The translations under genes were made by a program, and so were the position numbers. Under the pieces are notes generated by a model. It saw nothing but the letters and a program-made list of their open reading frames with translations, did no database searches and was not told the origin of the DNA. From Antilocapra americana (Eukaryota > Chordata > Mammalia > Artiodactyla > Antilocapridae), in contig ML664662.1 of NCBI GenBank assembly GCA_007570785.1, positions 2,357,046 through 2,421,045 on the forward strand: 64,000 bases of DNA. Reading direction: 5' to 3'. Shown in pieces: positions 44,495-55,380 of the stretch (its first letter is position 1; each line of letters starts with the position of its first letter).

Positions 44495-44749
44495 GTGTCC
44501 TTCCATGGTCCCCTCCCATGTTGAATCAGAGCTGGTGTATACAGATGTGACACTGTGTGACTTACATATGAGTCATAAAGGCATTACAGCTTCTACCTTG
44601 GTCTATTGGATCCCATGCTCTGGGAAAGTCAGCCACCACATCATAAGGACACTCAAGCAGCCCTGTGGAGTGACCCACAGTGAGAAGAATTTCAATATTC
44701 AACCATTTCAACTGCATCAACTACCCAGCCATGTGAATGAGCTGTATTG

Positions 44750-44942
44750 CAGTGGTCCCCAACCTTTTTGACCCCAGGGATTGGCTTTGTGGAAGATAAA
44801 TTTTCCATGGACCAGGAGATAGGGGCATGGTTGGGGGATGATTCAAGCTCATTGCATTTATTGTACAGTTTATTTCTATCATTATTACATCAGCTCCACT
44901 TCAGATCATTGGGCATTAGACCCTGGAAGTTGGGAACCCCTG
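44750..44942 (+). repeat. hAT-type MITE ('cagtggtccccaac' ends)
   Basis: Terminal inverted repeats 'cagtggtccccaacc' and 'gttgggaacccctg'. An 8-bp duplication ctgtattg/ctgtatta lies at 44742-44749 and 44943-44950, the hAT target length. It sits inside the MLT1 LTR. The internal part is deleted relative to longer family members. Confidence 0.9.
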
Positions 44943-45101
44943 CTGTATTAGATTGCCACATTCCCAGCTGACATATAAGTGCAACCTCATGAGAGATCTT
45001 GAGTCAAAAGCCAGGCAAATGAGCCACTCTTGAACCTCTGATCCACAGAAACCAGGAGCAATAATAAACAATTTTTGTTATTGTAAGCCACTGAGCTTTG
45101 G

Positions 45102-45311
45102 CTTCCCTGGTGGCTCAGATGGTAAAGAATCTGCCTGCAATGGGGGAGACCCAGGTTTTATCTCTGGGTCAGGAAGATTCCCTGGAGAAGGGCATGGCAC
45201 CCACTTCAGTATTCTTGCCTGGAGAATCCCATGGACAGAGGAGCCTGGTTGGCTACCATCCATGGGGCCACAGAGTCAGACATGACTGAGTGACTAACAC
45301 TTCCACTTTCT
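45102..45311 (+). repeat. Bov-tA SINE
   Basis: Complete element with target duplication gagctttgg/aagctttgg at 45093-45101 and 45312-45320, inserted near the 3' end of the MLT1 LTR. Confidence 0.95.
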
Positions 45312-45360
45312 AAGCTTTGGAATGATTTGTTCTACAACCTTAGATATAGGCCATAAGGTC

Positions 45361-45545
45361 AAAAACAGAAGCTGAATGTCTGGTCTGTGTCTTTAATGCT
45401 CTGGACATGTGGCCTTCCCCTCTCTTATTCATACATTTTCTCTTTCTCGTTCAGGAAGCCACTCTATTTAGGAAGGAATTTATGTCTTTCATCTAAGTTT
45501 CCTTTATAATATATACAGGTTTATGCCCTGGTCTATATATGTGCA
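45361..45545. other. short unique sequence
   Basis: No repeat recognised. Confidence 0.5.
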
Positions 45546-45760
45546 ATAGAGCATAGTGGCTAATAGATTCAGCTTTGGAGAGAGAGCGCCTTAGTTTAAA
45601 TTCCTGCTCTGCCATTTACTACAAGTATGACCTTGGACATATGATCTAACCTCCATATGCTTTAATTTTCTAACATTTACAGTGGAAATAATAATAGTTC
45701 CTATGTCATAGCCTTGTTTCCAGTGTTTAGCACAAGGCCTGCCACATAGGTAGAATGCCA
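45546..45760 (+). repeat. MIR SINE, near full length
   Basis: 'gagcatagtggctaatagat', 'aattcctgctctgccattta', 'gaccttggacatatgatcta', 'cagtggaaataataatagtt', 'agtgtttagcacaaggcctg'. Confidence 0.9.
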
Positions 45761-46254
45761 AAAACAGTGGTTTTGTTGTTAATGTTATTCTTTTCATTAT
45801 TACTAGTAGTAGTAGCATTCTGATGGTGCTGTGTTGATTGTGTAGTTTCACATACCATTCTCTCTCTAGACTGTGAGCTTCCTCAAGGCAACGTCTTGAT
45901 GTCATTTTTCTTAGCCTCTTTGGCTTCTCTGCAACACTCCTGGTGAAGACCAGCTAGCACATGTGGATCTGAGCAGGGCTGCCTATGACAGACTGTAGGC
46001 AAAGTGAAGGCCAGATACTTGAGCCATGGGGGGTAGAACAGAGATATCATGTGTAGTCCAAGAACAGATCCAAAGAAAATGGGGGTAGAGCCAGGAATTA
46101 GGGCAGTAGTTAAGGCAAGAGGTTGCTTGGATGTGTGGAGGATGGGATAGTCTCAGTCAAGTCATCCAGGTTCCTGCACAGGAGCATCTACTTTCCTCTT
46201 AAAAAGAAATCCCAAGTTCTCCTTCTCAGTAAAAGGTTCTCACATTTGCTGGAA
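45761..46254. other. unique sequence
   Basis: No repeat recognised apart from a short TAG triplet run near 45805. Confidence 0.5.
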
Positions 46255-46395
46255 GGGGTGGGGCCTTGGACAAGTCTCCTAAACTCACTAAGCCTTGGTT
46301 TCTCCATCTGTTGGCTGAGGATAATAATCATTCTTAAGGCTCAAAAATGCTGAGGGTTAAACATGATCAAGGTGGTAAAGCACTTAGTGAGGAAA
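46255..46395 (+). repeat. MIR SINE
   Basis: 'ggccttggacaagtctccta', 'agccttggtttctccatctg', 'ggctgaggataataatcatt'. Confidence 0.85.
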
Positions 46396-46536
46396 AGCCC
46401 AGTAAACATTGACCACTCTTTGTTTGATGAAAGTTTTGGTGAATATAGTTTTTCATTTGCTGGTGTCTTGATGCCAAAGAATGCTGATGATTCTCAAGCT
46501 TTTCTGCCTCATTTGCACAAAGAACCAAGCCTCACG

Positions 46537-46571
46537 TGCACATGCATGCACACGCATACACACACACACAA
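46537..46571. repeat. (CA)n-rich microsatellite
   Basis: Imperfect CA/CATGCA alternation. Confidence 0.85.
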
Positions 46572-46599
46572 CCTTCCTTCTGGAAGAGGTTAACTATTG

Positions 46600-47260
46600 T
46601 GACCAGTACAATTAGCCCCTTACCATCTGATAACAACGCCATCGAAGGAATTCACAACCGTTAATTAGAGGCACCCAGAAATCTTAGGCGAGAGGAAAAT
46701 TAGCACTCAGATTCCACCCGCGTCTACACCAAGTTGCTCTGGGTAACCTCAGTCGCAGAGCCCGGGACCGAGCAGAACCAGAACAGAACAGAGCCTGCCA
46801 GCCACCAGTGCCTCCACACCGCCTCTTCCCTCTTCTCAGGCTCCAGCGGGCTGACTGGAGGCCCTGCAGTTGTAAGTTCATTATTAAATCATTTCTCACA
46901 GAAAGAAGAAAAGGACTCGAAGCTCCACACACCGTGGTTTTTAAAATGCTGGTCTCTCTTCAATAGAAATTGAATTCACTGATGTAGCCCTGGGAAAAGC
47001 CAGCTCCTTCCTCCCCTCCAAATGACTCTCAGGGTACTACAGCAGTTAAACCTTCAGGTACATAATAGCACGCCGGTCTATTAGCCGAGGCGATTTTATT
47101 CTCCAGCTTGCAGCTTCTTGCCTGACAGTTGTCACCTAGACAACCATGTCTCCATGAACTCCAGAGGAGACTGGGGGGTGTCCTCTGAGGAGACAGCCAG
47201 CCTGATACATCAAATCTTCTGGTGCAAAGGAACCATTCTTGGCTTTGCGATGTGGAACAC
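46600..47260. other. repeat-free block, candidate conserved non-coding element
   Basis: Contains CpGs unusual for this window ('cacccgcgtctacacc', 'gcacgccggtctattagccg') and AT cores ('accgttaattagagg', 'agttcattattaaatca'). No exon supported. Inference from composition only. Confidence 0.3.
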
Positions 47261-47396
47261 ACTAAATAATGCATTCAACTGTTGTCTATTCATCTTTTCC
47301 ATCGCCACCACCCCAGGCCCCTCCTTGCCCGTGACCTTGAAATGCTCCCTCAGCTTCAGGCCTTCCCATTCTCCTGTTATCAGCAAATCTGGTTTG

Positions 47397-47402
<6 letters not shown>
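47261..47402. other. short unique sequence
   Basis: No repeat recognised. Confidence 0.5.

Positions 47403-47439
<37 letters not shown>
47403..47439. repeat. (GT)n microsatellite, about 18 units
   Basis: Uninterrupted GT run. A 172-codon frame across it (47282-47800) is a chance frame. Confidence 0.98.
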
Positions 47440-47440
<1 letters not shown>

Positions 47441-47984
47441 TTAACAACTTTCCAACCTTGCAGCATCCTAGCTATGCTTTTTATTTTCAAACAAAAGAAT
47501 TGCAAAGGCAGAGAGTTCTCTGTACCAATGGGTAAGGAAACTCTAATCAGACAAGCCCTGGCAGCTCCCTGTGACTTAATAAGGAGGAGCCATGGTGGTT
47601 TTGGTCAGTCCCTGCCAGGGAAGGGCTGCGACCCAAGTCAGAGGAGAGAGAGCTTCCCCTCCTGGTGTCAAATAACAGGTAGTACAAAGCCAGTGAAATC
47701 CAGGAGCAAGGAGAACCAGGTGGCAAGTATAGGACAAGGGGCCCAAGTCACACTTTTGTCACACCAGGAATCAGTGTGGCACGGGGATTATGGGCATTAG
47801 TCACCAACTGTGGGCCCTTCTGGGATTAGGAAGAGAAAGTCTAGCAGGCCTGTGGAGGCAGCCTTGAGGTATAGAGTGAGCTCAGCACACCTTGAACATC
47901 ACCAGCAAGAGCCTGGTGACTCATGAGGTGTGTACACATGTGCTCTTGGGGAACCCATCCTAACTGACAAATCCTGAATGCCTA
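47440..47984. other. unique sequence, no gene recognised
   Basis: No repeat recognised. Confidence 0.5.
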
Positions 47985-48150
47985 TGTGTTTTCCTGAGCA
48001 CTCTTCTGGACCCTGGGGACAAACTAACCAGCCAAAGATCCCTGTCTCCTGGAGCGTCCACAGAAGTAGAGTATATGTTGCTAAACATTATATTTAGAAC
48101 ATCAAATTGTCAGTTAAGTGTTTCCCGGAAGTGCTTGTAAGATGAAGAGT
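47985..48150 (+). repeat. L2-like fragment
   Basis: 'gagcactcttctggaccctg', 'gatccctgtctcctggagcg' resemble the L2 'aggcactgtgctgggtgctg...ccctgccctcatggagctt' block. Confidence 0.55.
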
Positions 48151-48189
48151 GTGGGGGAAGAATGCTGATTTTAATATATTAGTCTATTC

Positions 48190-48520
48190 TTTTTTTTTTT
48201 TTTACATTATCGTGTTGGTTTTCTCATACATTGACATGAATCCGCCATGGGTATACATGTGTTCCCATTCCAGAATCCCCCTTCCACCTCCCTTCTGATT
48301 CCATCCCTCTGGGTCATCCCAGTGCACCAGCCCTGAGCACCCTGTATCATGCATCAAACCTGGGCTGGTGATTCATTTCACATATGATAATTTACATGTT
48401 TCAATGCCATTCTCCTATATCATCCCACCCTTGCCCTCTCTCAGAGAGTCCAAAAGACTGTTCTATACATCTGCATCTCCTTTGCTGTCTCACATACAGG
48501 GTTATCGTTACCATCTTTCT
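48190..48520 (-). repeat. ruminant L1 3' UTR
   Basis: Poly(T) at the left, then 'gtattgacatgaatccgcca'-type sequence: 'catacattgacatgaatccg', 'ccatgggtatacatgtgttc', 'ccatccctctgggtcatccc', 'gttatcgttaccatctttct'. Low divergence. The element is 5'-truncated at 48520. Confidence 0.93.
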
Positions 48521-48643
48521 GGCAACCCACTCCAGTATTCTTGCTTGGAGAATCCCATGAACAGAGGAGCCTGGTGGCTACAGTCCATGGGGTTGCAAAG
48601 AGTTGGACACAATTGAGCAACTAACACACACACACACACACAC
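48521..48643 (+). repeat. 5'-truncated Bov-tA SINE with (CA)n tail
   Basis: Begins at 'ggcaacccactccagtattc', abutting the truncated 5' end of the opposite-strand L1 without any spacer, and ends in about nine CA units. Confidence 0.93.
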
Positions 48644-49080
48644 ATAAGCATTACACATGCCAAACAAAGCAAGCTGTCTTATGAGTTCTTAACTTGGGTC
48701 TTCATGGCTACCAAGGCTCTACAGGTTAGACTCAAGTCTTGTCTTTTCCAGTCCTAGTGGGCACATTGCTGGCCTAGGGTCCCTGCATATGGGAATCACT
48801 CAGGGGTGCACTGGAGCCAGCTCACACCGTCTCATGAGAACTGACTGCATGGATCTCTTCCCAACCCTGTGTTTAGTGACATCATGTTGCTAGCTTAAAA
48901 TCAGTCATGGTGGGAATATCTACACAACGGACATCCACTATACATTGAGGCCTATGTTTTTTGTTTGTCAGTTTGTTTGGTAAAAAGCTAGTTTATTAGC
49001 CTACTTCTAGAACCACCCCTCCCTCAGGTCCCACACATTCTGCTTGGTCCCTGATGTTTGGGTAGAATGACACCATCCTC
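48644..49080. other. unique sequence
   Basis: No repeat recognised. Confidence 0.5.
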
Positions 49081-49480
49081 CCCAACACATGACCTGAGTC
49101 TGCTCAGTCAGACTGCTCCATCCTCTTGGCCACATTGGATATGGATGTGACCCACAACAGTCCAATCAAAACCTTCCTCAGGATTTTAACCAGAGCTATC
49201 AGGAAAAATGCTCTTCTCCCCTGAGATCACAAGGAATAAGGATCATGTAAGCCTAGAGCTGCCATCTTTTCCAATCTCTTCTCAGCCAGCCAGACAATAG
49301 GGCCAACACAGAAGAGAGCAGAAGCAAGAGACAGACAGAAGGCAGAGCCCAGACAGCATTGCTTGTGCACCTGGAGCTAATACTACTTTCTGCTGTTGTT
49401 GTTCTTAAGCTAAGTTGAGCAGGGATTTTGTCGCTTGGAACCATAAGAATCCTAATTCCAATATATTGTCTTCCCTCACA
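49081..49480 (+). repeat. ancient mammalian retroelement remnant
   Basis: 'gacccacaacagtccaatca', 'aggatcatgtaagcctagag', 'ctgccatcttttccaatctc' and 'aaggcagagcccagacagca' follow the order of an old eutherian retroelement ('ccaatcag...aagcctggagctgctgg...agccatctt'). Family not assigned by eye. Confidence 0.5.
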
Positions 49481-50798
49481 CCCTCCTCCTGCATACACTG
49501 GCTCAGCAATTAAGCCGAGAGCAGCAGATGATGTCAGTGTCCTGCTCCTGCCCCCTTGGCACTCACTGACCCAATGGAGCTTAACGCCATCTTATTGTAA
49601 GTAAATGAGATCCTCCCAGCCCACAGGTGGGAGAGACTAGAGTTCTGGGGAGGTAACTCACAGAGGGGTAGCTCTAAGCCAGTAGTCAACAGGAGGTGGT
49701 GGAGAAATATCCCAGCTTCTCTGGCCCCCAGGTGGGACCTGGAGGTTATTCCACACCATCTCCTTGAGATCCCCAGTGGGATTGTCACCTACAGTGGTAA
49801 CCTGTTTTGACACTGTGAGTTGGTTTCCTCCTCTTCTCTGTATCACTTCTCCACCCCTTAGTGATGTGTCCTGGAATCACTTCCCAAAGAAACTACAGGC
49901 ACCCAAACGTTTGTCACAGAGTCAGCTTCTGGGGGAATCCAATCTAGAGGAATAGACCATCGGCCCCAAACTAAATAAATATAACCAACGATGACTACAA
50001 CCCAAACCATTTTGTCCTTCTCTTTCTAATAGTCAATGTTTGTGGTTTCTCAGCCAGGGTTGTGCTGTGTTTCATGCTTACCCAATGCCTGGCTGCAGAG
50101 TGAGTTTGCAAATGAGGAAAGAAAATCGCTGTTCACAGCTGAAAATGGGAGTCAAATTCCTGCTCTTTGGCCTTTATCCAAAACTCTAATTTGGGTTTGG
50201 TCTACATTTGGCTTTGGCTATGAAATAATAAAGTCTGGACATGCCCCGAGGTTCTGTCTGGGGCACCAGTGAATGCAGAGCAAAGCTTTTACTGGTTTTT
50301 CTCTTGTGAGAAAGCTGGCCTGGGAAGCTGAAGATTACTATCACTTGAAAACAGCTCCTTCCCTTCCACCTGGTTGGTTTGCACTTACCACAGGCTGGGA
50401 GACACCTTAAATAAGAAACCCATACTTGTCAGGGCAGTGGGACCTGGAGTGACCTTTTCTCAAATGGAGAGGCCGACTCTCTGGGTGTGTGAAAGTTCAG
50501 AGTGCACTTGCTCACAAAGTCAGCCAGTCCTGTGAGAAACACACCCAACCTTCCATGGAAGAAGGTGAGAAAATACCTGTTCCAAGCACTAGGCTGTCAA
50601 GCTGTACAACTCTTGATGCCTAGATACCGGTGTTTTTCCAAAGTCTTGGCTTGGGAGTAATTTCCTAACACATTATAGCTCCTTTGAACTGGGCATGCCT
50701 CTGACGATGGTAAATAGGTAGGGTGGGACTAATAGAATAAATTTAAGTGAAAGCCTTCATGATACCAGATTAAAAGAGTCCAAGTGTAAATGGTTCCA
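49481..50798. other. unique sequence, no gene recognised
   Basis: 1.3 kb without confident repeats. Short open frames only. Confidence 0.45.
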
Positions 50799-50814
50799 GG
50801 AATTAAGGATCTTT

Positions 50815-50997
50815 TTTTTTTTTAAGATTTTTTCTCTGACTTAAGTCTTTATTAAATTTGTTACAATATTGCTTCTGTTTTGTTTTTCTTTTTTGGCCCA
50901 GAGGCATGTGGGATCTTAGTTCCCTGACTAGGGATCAAACCCACACTCCCTGCACTGGAAGGCAAAGTCCTAGCCATTGGACCACCAGGGAAGTCCC
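50815..50997 (-). repeat. CHR-type SINE
   Basis: The minus-strand promoter end is 'ggaccaccagggaagtcc' and the T-rich left end is the tail. A perfect 16-bp duplication (ggaattaaggatcttt) at 50799-50814 and 50998-51013 is unusually clean for a CHR element. Confidence 0.94.
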
Positions 50998-51114
50998 GGA
51001 ATTAAGGATCTTTAAGGAGCAAATTTCAGAGAAGGAGTGTGGCACAGGGTAAAACCTGAACTTGGAGTGTGAGTGCCTGCATGTGAATTCTAGCTGCCCT
51101 TACCAAGCCAGCTG

Positions 51115-51350
51115 GCAGCATGTATAATGGTTATAAATACAGACTCTGGAGTCACACTATCTCAGTTGAAATTCCAGCTCCACTGCTTACTAGCTGTGTG
51201 ACTATGGGAAAGTTAAGTAACCTCTCTGGGCTCAATTCCTTCCTCAATGAAGCAAGGATCATAATAGTACCTGGCTTGTAAGACTAATCCAAGCATGAAG
51301 TGAATTAATATCTCTTAAGGGTCTAGAAGGCTGCCTGACACCACCTAGTA
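51115..51350 (+). repeat. MIR SINE, near full length
   Basis: 'atacagactctggagtcaca', 'ccagctccactgcttactag', 'ctgtgtgactatgggaaagt', 'acctctctgggctcaattcc', 'aatagtacctggcttgtaag'. Confidence 0.92.
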
Positions 51351-51361
51351 AGCACCAACCT

Positions 51362-51480
51362 TTGGTCACAGGCTCTCTGGGCCTCAGTGTTCTCATCTGT
51401 AAATGGAGGATTCCTACCTGGCTTATATTGTGGGGTTTTATTAGGACAAAATGATACAATGTTATTGGAAGGGAAAACAT
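51362..51480 (+). repeat. second MIR SINE fragment
   Basis: 'ctctgggcctcagtgttctc', 'atctgtaaatggaggattcc', 'tacctggcttatattgtggg'. It repeats a segment already present in the preceding MIR, so it is a separate copy. Confidence 0.8.
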
Positions 51481-52924
51481 GGCAAAACATCATATACATT
51501 TAGGTTGTGATTAAATCAGTTCAAGCTTTTGTGGCCAACCATCCTCCCCTAAAGACGGCTGGGCATTGAGACACTGGGTTAGTCTTTACTTCCAGGGAAG
51601 GAAACAAGAGCTCAGGGAAATACACCCTCCCCTCTACAAGGGTTGGACATATGGCTAGCAGCTGGGATTTATGCAAAGCATTCTTCAAATTAGTCCAAAA
51701 GCCCCACTGTTTGGTTATTGCCCCCAGTGCAACTGTAAAACCACAGCTCACAACTGCCAGCAGATTGTTACATCCCCAGCCTGTGCTCACCCCAGCCCCC
51801 TCTCCGCTGCCTCGCCATGGCCACTCCAAGTTCCCTAGCCCCAGAGCCACCTGCATGTCCTCTGGTTAACTCAATCTGCTGTCAGAAAGGAGGAAGTAAT
51901 TAAATGGGGGACATGTCAGTCCCACCACAGGCCCTGGAAAAGTCAATAAAATTTAGTCACCCGAATGGGAGCTGATTTTTAACCACTCTACTATAAACCA
52001 TGACACGCACAAAAGATGTCAGCTTCAGGCCACATAGTAACCAAGCCCAGAAACTCGGGTGCTCAGCACGGCTTTCCTTCTGTGGGGCAGAAGGAAAGAA
52101 AATGAAGTACTATTTACTCCAGTGAAATGTGATGTGAAAAATGAAGGGAAAACATCTTGTTTCCCCCATAATTCTATACCCTGAAGCGATGAAGGGGAGG
52201 GACACTGCAGTGGTGGAGGGCAGACAAATGGAAAACAAGACAGGATGAAATATTATTACCAGACAGGTAACCATGTCAGGCTCTGGGAGACTGTGCATGA
52301 GAAAGCGGGCTAGCAGACAGCAGATGAATTCACAAGTTTGTTGCTTGTTTCCTATTTCAGTACCCTCTGCCCTCTGTTTCTCTGTTTCAGTATCTGATGG
52401 ATTTTCTCTGTAGTCACAGGGCTCCAACCGAGAGGGGCTGTGGAAGACAGGTGTGGAGGGGAGAACCAGAGCACGTGAGAAGCAAGATGCTGCTTGACCT
52501 ACCCCATCTGTCTGCCTGGCCTTCTTCCCATTGGTTCTTTTTTGCTTTGTAAATAATGAAATTTCTACAAAATCTACTTTGCTGGCCACTTAGTAAGAAA
52601 TCTGACCTACAGCCTAGTAGGACCAGCATGAGGATTTGGCCAAGAGTGTTCGGAGGTGGGGTGGTATGGGGATGGGCAGGAAACAGTCTACACAAAGGTT
52701 TTCTTTCCACAGAGCAGAGACATCACAACAGACCCAGAGTCACAGAGATATGCTGAATCAATTTTCCCACAGTCTTGGCTCTCCCTGCAAATAGGCTTAT
52801 GAATCCTTTTGTTGCATTTCTTTTTTTTCCCCCAAAGGTCAAAGGTGACTTTTTAAAAATAATTTCAATGAAATACTAAATGGAAAATGCAGATTATCTA
52901 TCATACAAGACGCAATTGCCTCCA
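51481..52924. other. repeat-free block, candidate regulatory DNA
   Basis: 1.4 kb with no recognised repeat. The parts at 51640-52020 ('gatttatgcaaagcattctt' and 'gaagtaattaaatgggggac') look slowly evolving. Open frames of 111 (51521-51856) and 159 codons (52110-52589) on the minus strand have no recognisable domain. Confidence 0.3.
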
Positions 52925-53110
52925 AGTTAGTACTTAAACACTTATTGAACACTTATTACTATTTTTAATCTTCACAACTTTCCTGGGCAGTAGATTCTAA
53001 TATCATCAGACTTATTTTGTAGAAGAGAAGACTGAGCCCCAGAACAATTAAGAAACATGCCCAAGGCCATGTAGCTGGACAGTGGTAGAGATAAAATTGG
53101 AACAATCATT
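52925..53110 (-). repeat. MIR SINE
   Basis: 'cttattttgtagaagagaag', 'gcccaaggccatgtagctgg', 'acagtggtagagataaaatt'. Confidence 0.8.
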
Positions 53111-53159
53111 AAATATTTCCTGTCATTTCTCTATGCTAACAATTGCTGACATTTTTTTC

Positions 53160-53335
53160 TAGTTCTGAGCAGATCCCCAAACCCTTTCATTTACACAGTC
53201 TCACTGGATACTCACACACATATCTTGGGCAGGAGTTCTCGTCTCTAAGTTAGAGATGAGGAAATGGAAATTTAGAAGGATTAAGTGATTCTTACAGTAT
53301 TAAAGAGGTAGAACAGCAGAACTCAAATACACTTT
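53160..53335 (-). repeat. MIR SINE
   Basis: 'agagatgaggaaatggaaat', 'ttaagtgattcttacagtat', 'gtagaacagcagaactcaaa'. Same orientation as the preceding MIR. Confidence 0.7.
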
Positions 53336-53811
53336 CTGGTCTTCTTCTCACCATACCTCTGCTACCTCAGAATAATTAGTCTTTACATATGGCTAGCTCT
53401 TATCAGCCCTGGGAAAATCTTCAGGCTTGCTCCATAGGAAGTAACCCCTCCCCTGCTCTAGGAAGCAGGTATGATAGCTTCTTCACTGATTACCTCCATC
53501 CTACAAATACATCCAAATACAAATACATGGTATTTGGTGAATGACCTCACTGCATCTATGGGGGCACCATTCACACGGTAGGTGTGGCAGATTTATCATT
53601 TTATTAAGATAATTTTCCAGTAGATGGCAGTAATGTGTCTTGAGGAAGGGATGGGCACCTTTTCCTAATTCATGCAGAGGCAACGTAAAGGCTAGTGGGA
53701 CCCCTGATGCTGTCCATTTTAAATTCTTCTCACCCATAGTGTTAAGGTGGTGTTGATCCATCCATCCTCTTCTAGTGCTTCTTAAGACCTAAAGTAGAAG
53801 ATGCTCTCTGC
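53336..53811. other. unique sequence
   Basis: No repeat recognised. Confidence 0.5.
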
Positions 53812-54720
53812 AAGAATTCATTTATTAATATTTAATAGAATGCTTATCAGGTACGTACAATGGGATAGGTATTATACAAAGTGGACCTACAACAATGGCT
53901 AACTAAGGAAACATGGTCCCATCTCTCTTATTGAAGTTCAATAATGGAGTATGAAAGGTGCAAGAGGTTGGTCTACTATAGTAGGCCTATCCTTCCTTTC
54001 TGGCTTGCCTCTATTCTATAAATTTGTAAAAGCTAACCAAAAACAACAACTTAATATTTTAAGATTCCTTTGCAGCTAGAAGTTGCCATGCGACCCAGTC
54101 CTGGCCGTGAAATATAAATGGTAGTCAGTTCATGCTCATTTTTCCTCTTTTCCTTTCTCTCTGGTTGGAATACAGATACTTATGCCTGAGAAGCTGTAGT
54201 CATCTTATAAACATGAGAACTGAACATACTTGCTTTAGACAGCAGAGGAAGAAGAGAAAAGGAGTCTGAGTCCTGTGTGGCATGATTGAGCCCCTTGACC
54301 TTTGCTGGATGTCTTGTCTTATTTATGGGAGATACATAAACCCACATGTATTTAAACTACAATCTGACAAGTTTTCTATCACTTGCAGCTGAACACTACC
54401 TTAACTAACACAGGGAGATAGACATTAAGCAATATAAGATATAAATATACAATTATAAATACCAATAAATGCCATACTAGGGAAGTACAGGGCACCTTGA
54501 AATGTAAACTCAGGCACCTGACCATGTTTGGGGGGCAAGTAAGGCTTTGCTGAGGAAATGACATTGGATTTCAGTAACTAGGGGCTAGAGCCAGATGGTC
54601 CTTGGTAGAGTGAGAAAACTGTACAAAGGCCTGGAGGTGGGAGGAAGCACAGACACTGGAGGTAGTGGAGGAAGGATGGTGTACACAAATAGAGAGGTAA
54701 ATCAGTCCATGAGGATGGCG
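53812..54720 (+). repeat. L2 LINE interrupted by an older-type retroelement
   Basis: The left part (53812-53955) has 'atagaatgcttatcaggtac' and 'acatggtcccatctctctta'. The right part (54413-54720) has 'agggagatagacattaagca', 'ttgctgaggaaatgacattg' and 'acaaaggcctggaggtggga', the consecutive L2 order. Confidence 0.7.
54055..54412 (+). repeat. ancient retroelement inserted in L2
   Basis: 'tgccatgcgacccagtcctg', 'tggttggaatacagatactt', 'atcacttgcagctgaacact' and the end 'taactaacaca' match an old eutherian element with a 'cacttgcagccgaaagcatt...taactgataca' terminus. Family name not assigned. Confidence 0.55.
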
Positions 54721-54929
54721 ACTATGACCTTAACCTCTTTGCTCAGTTCATTAACCAACCGAATTGACTAACCACAATGAGCTAACTACTCGGGCATCAC
54801 CAAAGGTGAAGGAATGCAAATGGAAGTTTCCCCAGGCCTGGCTGAAGCAGAAAGGAAAACAGGGTGACTCCTGATTATTCACATCAATAGAAGGCAAGAA
54901 GAATCCCCAAAGGGAGTCAATTTAATAGT
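54721..54929. other. short unique sequence
   Basis: No repeat recognised. Confidence 0.5.
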
Positions 54930-54939
54930 ACTATTGGTG

Positions 54940-55113
54940 GGACTTCCCTGGTGATCCAATGGCTAGGACTCCACACTCCCAATGCAGGGGGCTCAGGTTC
55001 GATCAGGGAACTAGATCCCACATGCCACAACCAAAAAAAGAAAAAGATTCCACATGTTGCAACTAAGACCTGAAGCAGCCAAATAAATAACTTTTTCCTT
55101 TAAAAAAAGGACT
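54940..55113 (+). repeat. CHR-type SINE
   Basis: 'gggacttccctggtgatcca' to 'aagcagccaaataaataact' and an A-rich tail. Left target copy actattggtg at 54930-54939; a right copy (attattggtg) at 55115-55124 is shared with the next element. Confidence 0.92.
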
Positions 55114-55126
55114 AATTATTGGTGAA

Positions 55127-55293
55127 AGATTGAGGACAGAAGGAGAAGAGGGTGTCAGAGGATGAGATGGCTGGATGGCATCACCGATGCAATGCACATG
55201 AACTTGGGCAAGCTTCAGGAGATGGTGAAGCCTGGCATGTTGCAGCCCATGGGGTCACAAAGTGTCAGACACAGCTGAGTGACTGGACAACAA
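55127..55293 (+). repeat. BovB LINE 3' end, 5'-truncated
   Basis: 'agattgaggacagaaggaga' to 'acagctgagtgactggacaa'. Target duplication attattggtgaa/actattggtgaa at 55115-55126 and 55294-55305. A short deletion removes the usual 'gacagggaagcc' spacer words near 55225. Confidence 0.92.
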
Positions 55294-55312
55294 CTATTGG
55301 TGAACACCCAGG

Positions 55313-55380
55313 ATGATGAGGGTGTGACACCAACCTAGACACTCAATAAGTGTTGGTTGAATGACTGAGCACATGATGTT
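55313..55380 (+). repeat. L2 3'-end fragment
   Basis: 'gacactcaataagtgttggt' followed by 'tgaatgactgag', the L2 terminal block. Confidence 0.65.

Larger units (their letters stand above)
44495..45360 (+). repeat. MLT1 (MaLR) LTR with two nested insertions
   Basis: LTR words in order: 'gtgacactgtgtgacttaca', 'cattacagcttctaccttgg', 'gtcagccaccacatcataag', 'gacactcaagcagccctgtg', then after the MITE 'cccagctgacatataagtgc', 'aacctcatgagagatcttga', 'taagccactgagctttgg'. A hAT MITE (44750-44942) and a Bov-tA (45102-45311) interrupt it. Old and non-coding. Confidence 0.88.

Noticed and set aside
47282..47800. 172-codon open frame
   Set aside because: Part of it is the GT repeat translated as VCVCVC; the rest is unrecognised.
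48605..48643. CRISPR-like or other direct-repeat array
   Set aside because: Only a (CA)n SINE tail; no spaced direct repeats were seen anywhere, and the sequence is mammalian.
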